Shown piece by piece: positions 1-8,877 of a stretch of DNA of 64,000 nucleotides. A program made the position numbers and the translations under genes. Below the pieces are notes generated by a model. That model searched no databases and had not been told where the DNA came from. It saw only the letters and a program-made list of their open reading frames with translations. Numbering within the stretch: position 1 is the first letter of the stretch; every line of letters begins with the position of its first letter. Origin of the DNA: Thermaerobacter sp. FW80 (GTDB lineage: Bacteria; Bacillota; Sulfobacillia; Thermaerobacterales; Thermaerobacteraceae). The stretch spans positions 1,029,245 to 1,093,244 of the forward strand of contig NZ_CP037895.1 in NCBI RefSeq assembly GCF_004634385.1. Direction: 5' to 3'.

Positions 1-273
1 AACGCCATCAGTGCCATCGATAATGCTATTAACACGGTATCGGTCCAGAGGGCCCGGCTCGGCGCGGTCCAGAATCGCCTCGAGCACACTATTGCCAACC
101 TCGGCGTTGCCGTCGAAAACCTGCAGGCTGCGGAATCCCGCATCCGCGACGTCGACATGGCCTTAGAGATGGCTAACTTCACGCGGAACCAGATCCTGCT
201 GCAGTCCGGCACGGCCATGCTGGCCCAGGCCAACGCCATGCCGCAAGCAGTGCTGCAGCTCCTGGGCAGCTGA
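1..273 (+). CDS. hag: flagellin, C-terminal part
   Basis: The frame is open from the first base and ends at TGA 271-273, giving the last 90 residues of flagellin, the extracellular filament subunit. The C-terminal D0/D1 coiled coil is clear: a segment with [16 protein letters not shown], then [14 protein letters not shown] and [20 protein letters not shown], the usual flagellin ending. The 5' part lies outside the window, so start, length and promoter cannot be judged. A strong terminator hairpin follows at 391-425, so it is probably the last gene of its transcript. The flaG-fliD-fliS cap and chaperone genes follow on the same strand, as in Bacillus. Confidence 0.95.
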   Translation, partial: NAISAIDNAINTVSVQRARLGAVQNRLEHTIANLGVAVENLQAAESRIRDVDMALEMANFTRNQILLQSGTAMLAQANAMPQAVLQLLGS

Positions 274-390
274 TCTCCGGGACCGAGTACAGGGTCTCCG
301 CTTGAGTAACCCACTTCCCCCACGGGTGCGCTACCCCAAACCGCAGGTCCAGGGTGCTCTCCCCCTCACCGGACCGGCCGGAAAGCCCGC

Positions 391-425
391 GGCGGGCCGG
401 CTGTCACGACGACAGCCGGCCCGCC
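391..425 (+). terminator. flagellin terminator hairpin
   Basis: Perfect 15-bp inverted repeat (391-405 and 411-425) with the 5-nt loop ACGAC, 118 bases after the flagellin stop. No T-run follows, so it may act as a strong stop or as an mRNA-stabilising 3' hairpin. The rest of 274-769 shows no credible gene, only the sigma-D-like site near 575-601. Confidence 0.6.
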
Positions 426-574
426 CATGCTTTGCGTGCTTGATCACCGAGGTTTCCCATCGACACCCGGTGCCGCTGACGGCAGCCGAACCGCCTGTGC
501 AGCACTGGGCCTGCGTCGTTGTCCAGGTTGCCGAAACCACCAACCGACCCGGGCAGTTGGGACCCGGGTCCGGT

Positions 575-601
575 TAACGACGCCCGGTCCTCATCCGATA
601 T
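575..601 (+). promoter_or_regulatory. sigma-D (sigma-28) type promoter for flaG-fliD-fliS
   Basis: TAAC (575-578), a 15-base spacer and TCCGATAT (594-601) match the Firmicute flagellar consensus TAAA-N15-GCCGATAT at 3/4 and 7/8 positions. It lies about 170 bases upstream of flaG, the first gene of the late flagellar cluster, and flgM (anti-sigma-28) is in the same window. The match is by eye; no start site is known. Confidence 0.5.
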
Positions 602-769
602 GACGGACAGAGTGCTCCACCGGCGACGAGGCGGGGCGACCGCGACGGGGGAGCGACGACTCCGTGCGGTGCGGGCCCTGGCCAGGGCCAGCACACGGAG
701 GGATCCCTGCGCCGGTGCGCCGCGAGACATCCCCGACCAACAACGAACCAGAACGAATGGGCGGGAGAC

Positions 770-1180
770 GTGAGCACCTTGACCATCCGACCCCAGGATC
801 CGGTGACCGGAGGCGGTCTCCCGGGCTCGGGCCCGGGGCTCATGGCAACGATACCGGGAAATGCGTTGCGGCTGCCGGGGGGAGCCGGTGGGGGCAACCG
901 GGCCAGTGGGAGCGGTGGAGCCCCCGCCGAGCTGGGCCCCACCCCGGCGGCCCGGCCAGCCGGGATCGACCCCTGGATGCCGCCCCTGCAGGACCTGCCC
1001 AGTCAAGCCTTCGCCTACCGCCTGGAATTCCACGTGGACGACGCCACCGGCCGCCTGGTGGCGCAGGTGGTGGACCGGGAGACGGGCGAGACGGTGCGGC
1101 AGGTTCCTCCGGAACACGTGCTGCGGATCGCCATGTACCTAGAGTGCCTGATGGGTAGGCTGTTGGATCACCGGTGGTGA
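770..1180 (+). CDS. flaG: FlaG family flagellar protein
   Basis: Predicted 136-residue FlaG-family protein, linked to filament length control. The family core is the C-terminal half: FAYRLEFHVDDATGRLVAQV, then VDRETGETVRQVPPEHVLR and a short hydrophobic helix. The first about 70 residues are Gly/Pro-rich and unlike the family. The GTG start at 770 has only a weak GGCGGGAG close to it; ATG 842 would also keep the whole conserved part. It sits between flagellin and fliD, as in Bacillus (yvyC). Confidence 0.82.
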   Translation: MSTLTIRPQDPVTGGGLPGSGPGLMATIPGNALRLPGGAGGGNRASGSGGAPAELGPTPAARPAGIDPWMPPLQDLPSQAFAYRLEFHVDDATGRLVAQVVDRETGETVRQVPPEHVLRIAMYLECLMGRLLDHRW

Positions 1181-1290
1181 CCCTGGCCGCAGTCGCTCGG
1201 CAGACCGCGGCTCAGACCGCGGCTCGGCGACGTCCCCCGAGCGCAGGTGCAACGCCAGGGGTGGCGGAACCCGGCGGAGGAGGCGACCCC

Positions 1291-2706
1291 ATGCGCATCA
1301 GCGGCCTGGCCAGCAACCTGGACTGGGAGCAGCTCGTCGACCAGCTGATGCAGATCGAGCGGCGGCCGCTGCTCCTGCTCGAGCGCCGCAAGCTGGAGAT
1401 CGAGACCGAGAAGAACGCCTGGAGTGACATCCGCACGCGGGTCAGCAACCTGCGGGATCGCATCGCCGCGGTCCTGGCTGCGGATCTCTTCCAGAGGGTC
1501 GAGGCCACCAGCAGCGACGCCGCCCGGGTCACCGCCCAGGCGGGCAGCGCCGCGGTCCCCGGCACCTACTCGGTCGAGGTTCAGCAGCTGGCCACCGCTC
1601 ACGCCATCGCGACCTACGTCGAGGTTGATCCATCGGTTGCTCGAAACGTGGACGGCGACCTCACCCTGGCCGTCACGACGGTGGACGGGCATACCATGGC
1701 ATCCTTCCATGTCATGATCGACCCCGCCGACTCGCTCTACGCCATCCGTGACAAGATCAACGCCGCCGTCGACGCAGCCGTCGCCGCCGACCCGAATCTG
1801 AAGCCCTACGCCGTGCGCGCGGAGATCATCGGGGGACACCTCGTGATCAGCCGCACCGAGACGGGGGCGAGCACCATTGAGGTCTCAGGGTCGGCAGCCG
1901 GGGCACTGCAGTTGCTCAACCAAAACGGCGCCGAGCGAATTGTTACCGAGGGGAAGGATGCGGCGTTCAAGGTCAACGGTGTGGGGTTCACCCGTTCGTC
2001 CAACACGGTGAGCGACGTGATCCAGGGCGTCACCCTGGAGCTCCACCAGGCCGGCCCCGGCCAAACCGTCACCATCACCGTCGGCTGGGATGACGACGCC
2101 GTGGTCGATGCCGTCAAGAAGTTCGTCGAGCAGTACAACAGCACCCTCTCCTTCATGAACCAGCAGCAGGACTACCAGGCCGCAGGGGGAGGGAAGCTGG
2201 GCGGCGACGTCCTGCTCACGATGCTGCGCGGCGAGCTGCGCCGCCTGGTGGCGGATCCCGTGGAGGCGCTGTCGGGCTCCGACCTGGACCGGCTGGCGGC
2301 GGTGGGCATCACCACCCAGGACAAGTCCGGCACCCTCCAGCTGGACGAGGCCAAGCTCAGGGAGGCGCTGGCGGCCGACCGGGCCGCGGTCCAGCGCCTG
2401 CTGGCCGGCGATCCCGACGCCGCCGGCTCCAGCGACGACGGCGTGTTCGTCCGCCTGCGCAAGGCCGTCGACCGGTGGCTCGAGACCAACACCGGGCTCC
2501 TGGACCGGCGCATCGACGCCCTGGACGACCGCGTGCGCGACTACGCCGAGCAGATGGAGCGGATGGAGTACCGCCTCCAGCTCCGCGAGCAGAACCTGAT
2601 GCGCCAGTTCGAGGCGCTGGAGAGCCTCATCGCCACGCTGCAGTCCCAGGAGCAGTGGTTGATCCAGCAGATCAACCAGCTCACGTCGTTGCGACCCAGG
2701 AAGTGA
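1291..2706 (+). CDS. fliD: flagellar filament cap protein FliD
   Basis: 471-residue hook-associated protein 2, the cap that folds flagellin subunits at the filament tip. The N-terminus (MRISGLASNLDWEQLVDQLM) is the typical FliD_N domain with a heptad-rich segment after it. The middle holds the variable domains, and the C-terminal FliD_C domain has a long coiled coil ending in QSQEQWLIQQINQLTS. ATG 1291 was chosen because GGAGGAGGCG lies 8 bases before it and the family N-terminus starts there; an in-frame GTG at 1174 would add 39 low-complexity residues. The next gene, fliS, starts 45 bases downstream. Confidence 0.95.
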   Translation: MRISGLASNLDWEQLVDQLMQIERRPLLLLERRKLEIETEKNAWSDIRTRVSNLRDRIAAVLAADLFQRVEATSSDAARVTAQAGSAAVPGTYSVEVQQLATAHAIATYVEVDPSVARNVDGDLTLAVTTVDGHTMASFHVMIDPADSLYAIRDKINAAVDAAVAADPNLKPYAVRAEIIGGHLVISRTETGASTIEVSGSAAGALQLLNQNGAERIVTEGKDAAFKVNGVGFTRSSNTVSDVIQGVTLELHQAGPGQTVTITVGWDDDAVVDAVKKFVEQYNSTLSFMNQQQDYQAAGGGKLGGDVLLTMLRGELRRLVADPVEALSGSDLDRLAAVGITTQDKSGTLQLDEAKLREALAADRAAVQRLLAGDPDAAGSSDDGVFVRLRKAVDRWLETNTGLLDRRIDALDDRVRDYAEQMERMEYRLQLREQNLMRQFEALESLIATLQSQEQWLIQQINQLTSLRPRK

Positions 2707-2751
2707 CGGCAGTGACGACCTCGCTGCCACCGAGGAGGGCGGGAGAGCCCC

Positions 2752-3840
2752 ATGCGACCCGATGAAGACCACCAGAACCCGAAGACGCGGCCGAACGGGA
2801 GGACGGCGGGACCCGCGGGGGCGGCGTCGACCGCGGGGACCGAGCCGGTGCGGACACCCAACCTCTCCTCCCATCCACGGCCATCCGGCACCGGGCCGGT
2901 CGACGGCGCGACCGTCCGCCCCGGGCGGCTGGCGGCGTCGCCGGCCGTCGCGGGGGCTGCCGTCCCGGGTCCGTCGGCTGCCCTGGCTCCCCGCTCCCAG
3001 CCGTTGGGCATGCCACGGCGGGCGGTGGCGCACCCCGCCCGCTCCTACGTGGCGACCCGGGTCCTGACCGCGCCGCCCCAGGTGCTGGTCTTGATGCTCA
3101 TGGACGGGGTGCTGCGGGAGGTGGCGCGGGCGCTCCAGGTGGACGTCAAGGCGCGGGGCGGTCGCGAACGCCTCCACCGGGCCCTGACCCGCGCCCAGGA
3201 CTTCCTGCGGGAGCTCATGCTGGCCCTCGACCACGAGCGCGGCGGCGAGCTGGCCGCCCGGTTGAGCGCCCTCTACCTGTTCTGTCAGGAGCGGCTCATC
3301 GAGGCCAACGTCAAGGGCGATGCCCGCCTGGCGGCTGACGCCGTGCGGGTGCTGGTCCCCATCCGCGAGGCCTGGGCGGCCCTCTGCTCCGGACGAACCG
3401 GCTCCCGTGAGCCCGCAGGTGGCCCGGATCGGGCCGCTCCCGCGTCCGCCCTGAACGACCGCAACGACCGCGGCGTCGCGCCGACCGGCCGCAGCCGGTC
3501 GACGACCCCGGATCCCACGGAGCCCCTGCAGCCCCTGCAGGCGCCGCCCCCGTCGCCAGGCCGACATGCCGGCGTACCGGCTCCGACACGGCCCACGACA
3601 CCGCCCATGACCTCGCCCACGACGCCGCCCGCGACACCGCCCCCGAAGGAGGCGGAGGCCCTCGGCGCGCCGGCGGGCATCACCGCGCCCGCAGCATCCG
3701 CAGCGCCCGCAGCGCACGCGCCGCCCGCGGCGCCCGCGCCGTCGCCCTCGCCGGCACCCGAACCCGAGCCCCCGCGACCGCCCCGGCGGTCGCCCGCCCA
3801 CGGCGGCATCGCCGATGCCCGCTGGGGGGTCCGGCCGTGA
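2752..3840 (+). CDS. fliS: flagellin chaperone FliS with long disordered tail
   Basis: Predicted export chaperone that keeps flagellin unpolymerised in the cytoplasm. The FliS fold covers roughly residues 90-220: SYVATRVLTAPPQVLVLMLM, then RALTRAQDFLRELMLALD, then LSALYLFCQERLIEANVKGD. At 362 residues it is nearly three times the usual about 125, with about 90 Pro/Gly-rich residues in front and about 140 Pro/Ala/Thr-rich residues behind. The tail is encoded by short repeats (CCCCTGCAG twice; many ACGCCGCCC-like units) and contains one exact copy of the iterated 12-mer (3391). The stop overlaps the next start (GTGA), indicating translational coupling. Confidence 0.88.
   Translation: MRPDEDHQNPKTRPNGRTAGPAGAASTAGTEPVRTPNLSSHPRPSGTGPVDGATVRPGRLAASPAVAGAAVPGPSAALAPRSQPLGMPRRAVAHPARSYVATRVLTAPPQVLVLMLMDGVLREVARALQVDVKARGGRERLHRALTRAQDFLRELMLALDHERGGELAARLSALYLFCQERLIEANVKGDARLAADAVRVLVPIREAWAALCSGRTGSREPAGGPDRAAPASALNDRNDRGVAPTGRSRSTTPDPTEPLQPLQAPPPSPGRHAGVPAPTRPTTPPMTSPTTPPATPPPKEAEALGAPAGITAPAASAAPAAHAPPAAPAPSPSPAPEPEPPRPPRRSPAHGGIADARWGVRP
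3391..3402 (+). repeat. iterated 12-mer GGACGAACCGGC
   Basis: Exact copy in the fliS low-complexity tail. Confidence 0.85.
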
Positions 3841-4280
3841 GCGAGTCCGACCTCTGGGAGCTGATCCTCGAGACCCGCAAGGACCTGGACCGGTGGATCG
3901 AACGCGGCCGGCGGGCCCAGGCGGCCGCCGGCCGCGGCGACTGGGACGCCGCCCGCGCGGAACTGGAGGCGCGCCGGTTCCTCCAGGAACAGGTCAGCGC
4001 TCGGCTTCAGCGGTTGCAGGCCGGGGTCGGAGCGGAGGGGCACAGGCTGCCCGGCAGCCCCGCCGCGCGGCAGTGGCTGGCCCAGCTCGAGGAGCACCTC
4101 CGCCAGGCCCTTGAGGCCGATCGGCAGCTTCGCCTGGCCCTGGCCGTCCGTCACGAGGCCCTGGGGGAGCGGGCCCGCTTCCTCGAACAGGCGCGCCGCG
4201 CCGTGGCCGCCTACGCGCGACACGTACCCCCGCCATCCACGGACCCTCGTCCATCCCGCATCCCGCGCGACGCCAATTGA
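3837..4280 (+). CDS. FliT-like flagellar chaperone candidate
   Basis: 147-residue, almost wholly helical, charged protein (SESDLWELILETRKDLDRWI at the N-terminus, then Arg/Glu/Gln-rich coiled-coil segments). There is no decisive motif, but its position directly after fliS, with a 4-base GTGA overlap, is where fliT lies in Bacillus, so a FliT-type chaperone is the best inference. FliT proteins are poorly conserved and about 110-120 residues long. The TGA stop (4278-4280) lies inside the -35 element of the metK promoter. Confidence 0.6.
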   Translation: MSESDLWELILETRKDLDRWIERGRRAQAAAGRGDWDAARAELEARRFLQEQVSARLQRLQAGVGAEGHRLPGSPAARQWLAQLEEHLRQALEADRQLRLALAVRHEALGERARFLEQARRAVAAYARHVPPPSTDPRPSRIPRDAN

Positions 4281-4306
4281 CACCGCCGTTCGGCGGTTGC
4301 TAGACT
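4277..4306 (+). promoter_or_regulatory. sigma-A promoter of metK
   Basis: Perfect TTGACA (4277-4282), 18-base spacer, TAGACT (4301-4306; 4/6 to TATAAT). It overlaps the end of the FliT-like gene and would start transcription near 4313, leaving a leader of about 330 bases. The 10-bp palindrome AACCTAGGTT (4308-4317) lies at the predicted start point. Confidence 0.7.
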
Positions 4307-4312
4307 AACCTA

Positions 4313-4640
4313 GGTTTGCACAGGGTTCACGTTCCCGCCGGTTTTCCGGGTCGGTTCGCCGGTCGGCGGATGCGGCGGACGTCCGACCGGTGACAACGGA
4401 GGGTCGAACCGTCGCGGTCCGTGTCGGGTTGATCCCAGGATGGCCCCGCCGCCGGTCGACGCCCGCCCGGGAGCGCCGGCGGTGGCTTGCCCGGCGCGGG
4501 CCGGTTCGTCCGGGTGGAAGAACCGGCGGGCCGGCGGGTCCGCCCGCCGCGGCTCCGCCGGGGCCGCAGCCGCAGGGATGGAGGCTCCTTCACCGCGGGA
4601 GAAGGGGTTCTTTGTATCTCGCGGAAAGGGGGAACCCCGC
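4313..4640 (+). promoter_or_regulatory. long structured metK leader
   Basis: A leader of about 330 bases without a credible gene. Just before the start, GGGGTTC (4604-4610) can pair with GAACCCC (4632-4638), placing the ribosome-binding site GGAAAGGGG in the loop; CCGCGGGAGA (4593-4602) can alternatively pair with TCTCGCGG just downstream. Mutually exclusive hairpins over a ribosome-binding site suggest regulation of translation. The SAM-I riboswitch core was not recognised. An exact 13-mer of the iterated repeat lies at 4499-4511. Confidence 0.35.
4499..4511 (-). repeat. iterated 13-mer GGACGAACCGGCC
   Basis: Exact copy in the metK leader. Confidence 0.85.
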
Positions 4641-5888
4641 GTGACGCGAGCCAAGGGCCGCCACCTGTTCACCTCCGAGTCGGTGACGGAGGGGCATCCC
4701 GACAAGATCGCGGACCAGATCTCCGACGCGGTGCTGGACGCCATCCTGGAGCAGGACCCCCAGGCCCGGGTCGCCTGCGAGACGGCGGTGACCACGGGCA
4801 TGGTGCTGGTGATGGGCGAGATCTCCACGACGTGCTACGTCCACATCCCCGCCCTGGTCCGCGACGTGCTGCGGGAGATCGGCTACACCCGGGCCAAGTA
4901 CGGCTTCGACGCCGACACCTGCTCGGTGCTGACCGCCATCGACGAGCAGTCGCCCGACATCGCCCAGGGCGTGCTGGACGCCTGGGAGGTCCGCCACGGA
5001 CAGGCGCCGTCCGACGAGTTCAGCCGCATCGGGGCGGGCGACCAGGGCATGATGTTCGGCTTCGCCTGCCGGGAGACCCGGGAGCTGATGCCGCTGCCCA
5101 TCACCCTGGCCCACCGGTTGACGCGGCGGCTGGCGGAGGTGCGCAAGTCGGGTCTGCTGCCCTACCTGCGCCCCGACGGCAAGGCCCAGGTGACCATCGA
5201 ATACGAGGGGACGCGGCCGGTTCGGGTCGACGCCCTGGTCGTCTCGACCCAGCACCGGGAGGACGTCAGCCGCGCCCAGCTGGAAGAGGACATCCGGCGC
5301 CACGTCATCGAAGCCGTCGTCCCCTCCCCCATGCTGGACGAGCGGACGCGGATCTTCATCAACCCGACGGGGCGGTTCGTGATCGGCGGGCCGCAGGGCG
5401 ACGCGGGGCTGACCGGGCGGAAGGTCATCGTCGACACCTACGGGGGCTACGCCCGGCACGGCGGCGGCGCCTTCTCCGGGAAGGACCCCACCAAGGTCGA
5501 CCGCTCGGGCGCCTACGCCGCCCGCTGGGTGGCGAAGAACATCGTCGCGGCGGGCCTGGCGGAGCGATGCGAGATCCAGGTCGCCTACGCCATCGGCGTG
5601 GCCCAGCCGGTGTCGATCCGCGTGGACACCTTCGGCACCGGCGTGATCCCCGACGAGGAGATCGAGGAGCTGGTGCGGCGGCACTTCGACCTCCGACCGG
5701 GGGCCATCATCCACACGCTGGACCTGCGCCGGCCCATCTACCGGCAGGTGGCGGCCTACGGCCACTTCGGGCGGCCCGAGCTGGACCTGCCGTGGGAGCG
5801 GATCGACCGCGCCGCCGAGTTGCGGGAGGCGGCGGGGCTTGGCCCGATGCCCGCCGCCCCGCTGGCGGAGGTGGCGGTGACGCTCTAG
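4641..5888 (+). CDS. metK: S-adenosylmethionine synthetase
   Basis: 415-residue cytoplasmic enzyme making SAM from methionine and ATP. All three domains are intact: [20 protein letters not shown] at the N-terminus, [12 protein letters not shown] in the ATP-binding part, and [19 protein letters not shown] further on. GTG 4641 was chosen because the strong site GGAAAGGGG precedes it and the family sequence starts four residues later; the frame runs upstream to 4440 but only with low-complexity residues. It has its own promoter (4277) and a hairpin terminator (5920-5946), so it appears monocistronic, although it sits between flagellar genes. Confidence 0.97.
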   Translation: MTRAKGRHLFTSESVTEGHPDKIADQISDAVLDAILEQDPQARVACETAVTTGMVLVMGEISTTCYVHIPALVRDVLREIGYTRAKYGFDADTCSVLTAIDEQSPDIAQGVLDAWEVRHGQAPSDEFSRIGAGDQGMMFGFACRETRELMPLPITLAHRLTRRLAEVRKSGLLPYLRPDGKAQVTIEYEGTRPVRVDALVVSTQHREDVSRAQLEEDIRRHVIEAVVPSPMLDERTRIFINPTGRFVIGGPQGDAGLTGRKVIVDTYGGYARHGGGAFSGKDPTKVDRSGAYAARWVAKNIVAAGLAERCEIQVAYAIGVAQPVSIRVDTFGTGVIPDEEIEELVRRHFDLRPGAIIHTLDLRRPIYRQVAAYGHFGRPELDLPWERIDRAAELREAAGLGPMPAAPLAEVAVTL

Positions 5889-5919
5889 CCCGGCGGGACC
5901 GTCTGGGAGATCGACCACG

Positions 5920-5946
5920 GCCCGGGTGGGACGAACCCGCCCGGGC
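5920..5946 (+). terminator. metK terminator hairpin
   Basis: An 11-bp stem (5920-5930 with 5936-5946, one G-U pair) and loop ACGAA, 31 bases after the metK stop. The loop and right arm contain a one-mismatch copy (GGACGAACCCGCC, 5929-5941) of the iterated 13-mer. No T-run follows. Confidence 0.5.
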
Positions 5947-6029
5947 GCTCGCTTTCGTGGGGGTTCGAAGCCCTGCGGGGCGGCCGGGGGCGGCGCACCG
6001 ACGGGGACCGCGGGCGACGGCTCGTGGCC

Positions 6030-6110
6030 GCGCTGGTGGCGGCGGGCGACGACCGGCGGCCGCGGGTGACGACCGGTGGCGGCGGGCGACGACCGGTGAC
6101 CGCGGGCGCG
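6030..6110 (+). repeat. GC-rich short direct repeats
   Basis: The stretch between metK and the next gene contains repeated GGCGGGCGACGACCGG-like units (about 6039-6060 and 6077-6100) separated by a GGTGACGACC variant. Otherwise 5889-6190 shows only the metK terminator. Confidence 0.5.
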
Positions 6111-6190
6111 GATGCCGCATACCGATGGAAAGCGCGGGTGGGGCGTAGGAAGCGCGGGTTGCGCGGGGTTCGGCTCCCGCCTCCGCGGGG

Positions 6191-6703
6191 GTGTCGAGGC
6201 CCATGGGGGACGGGGCGGTCTGGTGGTTGCTGGCGCTGGGGCTGGCGGCGGGGCTCGCCGGGGTCGTCGGCGGGGTCCGGCCCGGGCGTGCACCCTGGAG
6301 CCGGCGCCCGCAGCGCCCGTCGGGCGACGGGGAGGGCGAGCCCTGGCCGCTGGTGGTCCTCGTGCGCGACGCCGCTGCCTTCATCGAGGGGATCGTCGAC
6401 GAGCTGGCGGCCCTGGCGCCGGGTTCGCCCATCGTGGTGGTCGACTGCGGCTCCACCGACGAGACGCCGTGCATCGTGCAGCGCATGCGCCAGCGCGTGC
6501 CGACGCTGCAGGTGCTGTGCTGGCCCGCCGACCGCGGCGGGGGGCCCAGCCCGCTGGAGGCGGCGCTGTTCGTGACGGGCGCGCCGCTGGCCGTGACCCT
6601 GGACCTGACGAATCCCGGCCTCTTCCGGTGGCAGGATTTGCGATCCCCCCTCCTCCGGCTGCTGGACGCGGCGGCATCCGGCAGGAAAAGCATGACAGGC
6701 TGA
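6191..6703 (+). CDS. small membrane-anchored glycosyltransferase-like protein
   Basis: 170 residues: one N-terminal membrane segment (about residues 9-28, Ala/Leu/Gly/Val) and a domain resembling the start of a family-2 glycosyltransferase: PLVVLVRDAAAFIEGIVDEL, then VVVDCGSTDETPCIVQRM, where VVDxGSTDxT is the family nucleotide-binding motif. The acceptor half of a GT-A fold is absent, and 170 residues is too short for a whole enzyme, so catalytic activity is doubtful. Similar short proteins occur in Firmicutes without known role. Start uncertain: GTG 6191 or ATG 6203. It is followed directly by the GGDEF gene. Confidence 0.65.
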   Translation: MSRPMGDGAVWWLLALGLAAGLAGVVGGVRPGRAPWSRRPQRPSGDGEGEPWPLVVLVRDAAAFIEGIVDELAALAPGSPIVVVDCGSTDETPCIVQRMRQRVPTLQVLCWPADRGGGPSPLEAALFVTGAPLAVTLDLTNPGLFRWQDLRSPLLRLLDAAASGRKSMTG

Positions 6704-6747
6704 GAATCATACAGCGACGCGATACGGGGTGGGGGGCGCGATGGCCC

Positions 6748-8418
6748 GTGAGGTCGTGGTGTAACCCGCAGCGCCTGTACATCCTCCTCGTCGGCGTGAG
6801 CGGGATGGTGGCGCTGGTCCTGGCGCTGCGACGGTGGGAGCCGGTTCCCGCCCTTCCGCTCTTGATGATGCTCGGGGCCGCGATCCTCATGGACGCCTTC
6901 CCCCTCCCCATGCCCGGCGGCGGTGCCATGTCCCTGACCTTCGGCGTGACCCTGACCGCCCAGCTCCTCTACGGGACGCTACCCGCCGTCGTCGTCAACG
7001 TCCTCGGCAACCTCATCGGCTACGGCCTGCTCAACCGGCGGCCGTGGGAGCGCACCCTGTTCAACGCCGGCCAGTTCGCCCTGGCGATCCTGACGGCCGG
7101 CGCCGTGGCCACGGCGCTGGGCCTCCATCCCTGGCCCGCACCCACCGGCATCACCGTCCCGCCGCTCCACCTGGTGTTCGTCTTCGTGGCGGTCTACTGG
7201 GTGATCAACAACGCCCTGGTGGGGATGGCCCTCTACTACCACCAGGCCCATCCGCCGCGGGAGTTCCTGCGGCTCTTCTTGCGCTGGCTTCCCGTCGACG
7301 CGCTGAGCACGGCCATCGCGGTGGCCGCCCACACGGTGGTGATGATCGCCTATCAGGTCTACGGCGTGATGGGCATGGCCGTCGGGCTGACCCTGTTCCT
7401 GATGGTCAACTACCTGCTGCGGTTGCACATGCGCCTGGTCGAGGCCCACCACGACCTGCAGTCCCTGTACGAGATCACCAAGGGGCTGGCGGGGGTGCTG
7501 GAGCTGGACGATGCCTACTGCTGGATCGCCCGGGCGGTCGGGCAGCTGGCGCCCTCCGATGCCTTCGCGGTGTACCTGGCGGAGGACGACGAGGTCCTGC
7601 GCCTCCAGCACGCCAGCCACCCCGACGCGGCCGCCATCCTGGGCCGGGTGGCCGGCGATGGCGCGGTGCGCCGGGCGGCCGCCACCCGCCAGGTGGTCGA
7701 AGAAGAGGGCGAGCCCACCCTGCACACCGCCGGGTTTCGACCCACCCGCGTCCTGGCCGTGCCCCTGGCCACGGACGAACGGCTGATGGGGTGCCTTTGC
7801 CTGGCCCGGCGGGATCGCGCCTTCGGCGACCGCGAGCGGCGCCTGCTGTCGATCCTGGCCTCGCCCATGGCGCTGGCCATCCAGAACGGCCTGGTCTACG
7901 GCCGCACCCAGACCCTGGCCCACACCGATCCGATGACCGGCCTCTACAACTACCGCTACTTCAGCATGCGCCTGCGGGAGGCGCTGCGCCGGGCCGGCGC
8001 CGCCGGCCAGCCGCTGTCGCTGTTGCTCATCGACCTGGACAACTTCTCGGAGATCAACAACCAGTTCGGCCACCCGACCGGCGACGAGGTCCTGCGCCAG
8101 TTCGCCGCGGTGCTGCGCAGCGCCGTTCGGCAGCAGGATCTGGTGGCGCGGTACGCCGGCGACGAGTTCGTCGCCATCCTCCCCGGCGCCGGGCGGGAGG
8201 AGGCCGAGGCGGTGGCGGCCCGCATCCGCGAGGCCGTCCTGCGGCACCCCTTCACCGGTGTCACCGGCCAGATCGTCTTCACCCTGCGCTTCAGCCTGGG
8301 CTTGGCGGTCTACCCCTTCGACGGCCCCTCGGAGCACGACCTGATCGCCGCCGCGGATCGCAACATGTACCGCGAGAAGCGGCACCACCGGGAGCGGGAC
8401 CGTCGGGAGCACGCCTGA
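6748..8418 (+). CDS. membrane sensor GAF-GGDEF diguanylate cyclase
   Basis: About 556 residues, predicted to make c-di-GMP. Order: six or more membrane helices (residues about 8-225) forming a sensor with the pattern DAFPLPMPGGGAMSLTFGVT; a GAF domain (about 245-385); a GGDEF domain (about 390-550). The active site reads AGDEF (about residue 470), a variant usually tolerated, and RQQD nine residues earlier matches the product-inhibition I-site RxxD at the right spacing. The start is GTG 6748 after GGGGTGGGGGG; the frame is open far upstream with no family sequence. The sensor resembles that of the interrupted HD-GYP gene at 18150, so the two may sense the same signal with opposite outputs. 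Confidence 0.88.
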   Translation: MRSWCNPQRLYILLVGVSGMVALVLALRRWEPVPALPLLMMLGAAILMDAFPLPMPGGGAMSLTFGVTLTAQLLYGTLPAVVVNVLGNLIGYGLLNRRPWERTLFNAGQFALAILTAGAVATALGLHPWPAPTGITVPPLHLVFVFVAVYWVINNALVGMALYYHQAHPPREFLRLFLRWLPVDALSTAIAVAAHTVVMIAYQVYGVMGMAVGLTLFLMVNYLLRLHMRLVEAHHDLQSLYEITKGLAGVLELDDAYCWIARAVGQLAPSDAFAVYLAEDDEVLRLQHASHPDAAAILGRVAGDGAVRRAAATRQVVEEEGEPTLHTAGFRPTRVLAVPLATDERLMGCLCLARRDRAFGDRERRLLSILASPMALAIQNGLVYGRTQTLAHTDPMTGLYNYRYFSMRLREALRRAGAAGQPLSLLLIDLDNFSEINNQFGHPTGDEVLRQFAAVLRSAVRQQDLVARYAGDEFVAILPGAGREEAEAVAARIREAVLRHPFTGVTGQIVFTLRFSLGLAVYPFDGPSEHDLIAAADRNMYREKRHHRERDRREHA

Positions 8419-8464
8419 CGAGGGGGCGGCGGGCGTGCGGTTGCCCGCGGGGGCCCGTGGGCCC

Positions 8465-8785
8465 GGTGACGGCTGCTGGACGGGGGCCGGCCGCTCGGGG
8501 CGGACTCGCGGTCCCCTTCGTCGTTGCCGGGCCGGTTGTGGGCGGGGGCGGCTGCCCGCGAGGGCGTGGGCTGCCCTTCGGCGTCCGGTGACGGCTGGCG
8601 GGCGGGGGCGGGGGGTGGCCGGCCGCGGGGGCGTCTAGCGCCCTGCGGTTTTGCGGCGCCCGTTGCCGGGCGTGGGCTCCCCGCGGCTGTCCGCAGGTGG
8701 GGTGGGCTGCCCTTCGACGTTCCGGTGACCGCTGCTGGGCGGGGGCGGGCCGCTCGGGGCGGGCCTGCGGTCCCCTTCGTCGTTG
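8465..8785 (+). repeat. degenerate about 130-bp repeats before comF
   Basis: A 62-base block at 8465-8526 recurs at 8724-8785 with only a few differences, and a shorter related copy begins near 8588. GGGCTGCCCTTCG occurs at about 8568 and 8703. The spacing suggests a decayed tandem array with a unit near 130 bases. No gene is seen in 8419-9020. Confidence 0.6.
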
Positions 8786-8849
8786 ACCACACCGGCTGCT
8801 GGGCGGGGAACTCCCGGCGGCTGCTGGCCGTACTTATGATCCAATATCT

Positions 8850-8877
8850 GGATTTCGAGCGCCGGCGAGTGTATAAT
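8850..8877 (+). promoter_or_regulatory. promoter of comF
   Basis: Perfect TATAAT at 8872-8877 in a locally AT-rich stretch (8831-8885) that stands out from the GC-rich repeats around it. The -35 region is poor (TGGATT-like near 8849). Transcription would start near 8884, about 137 bases before comF. Confidence 0.5.

Noticed and set aside
4313-4640. SAM-I riboswitch before metK
   Set aside because: The conserved core and kink-turn pattern of SAM-I could not be found; only unspecific hairpins were seen.
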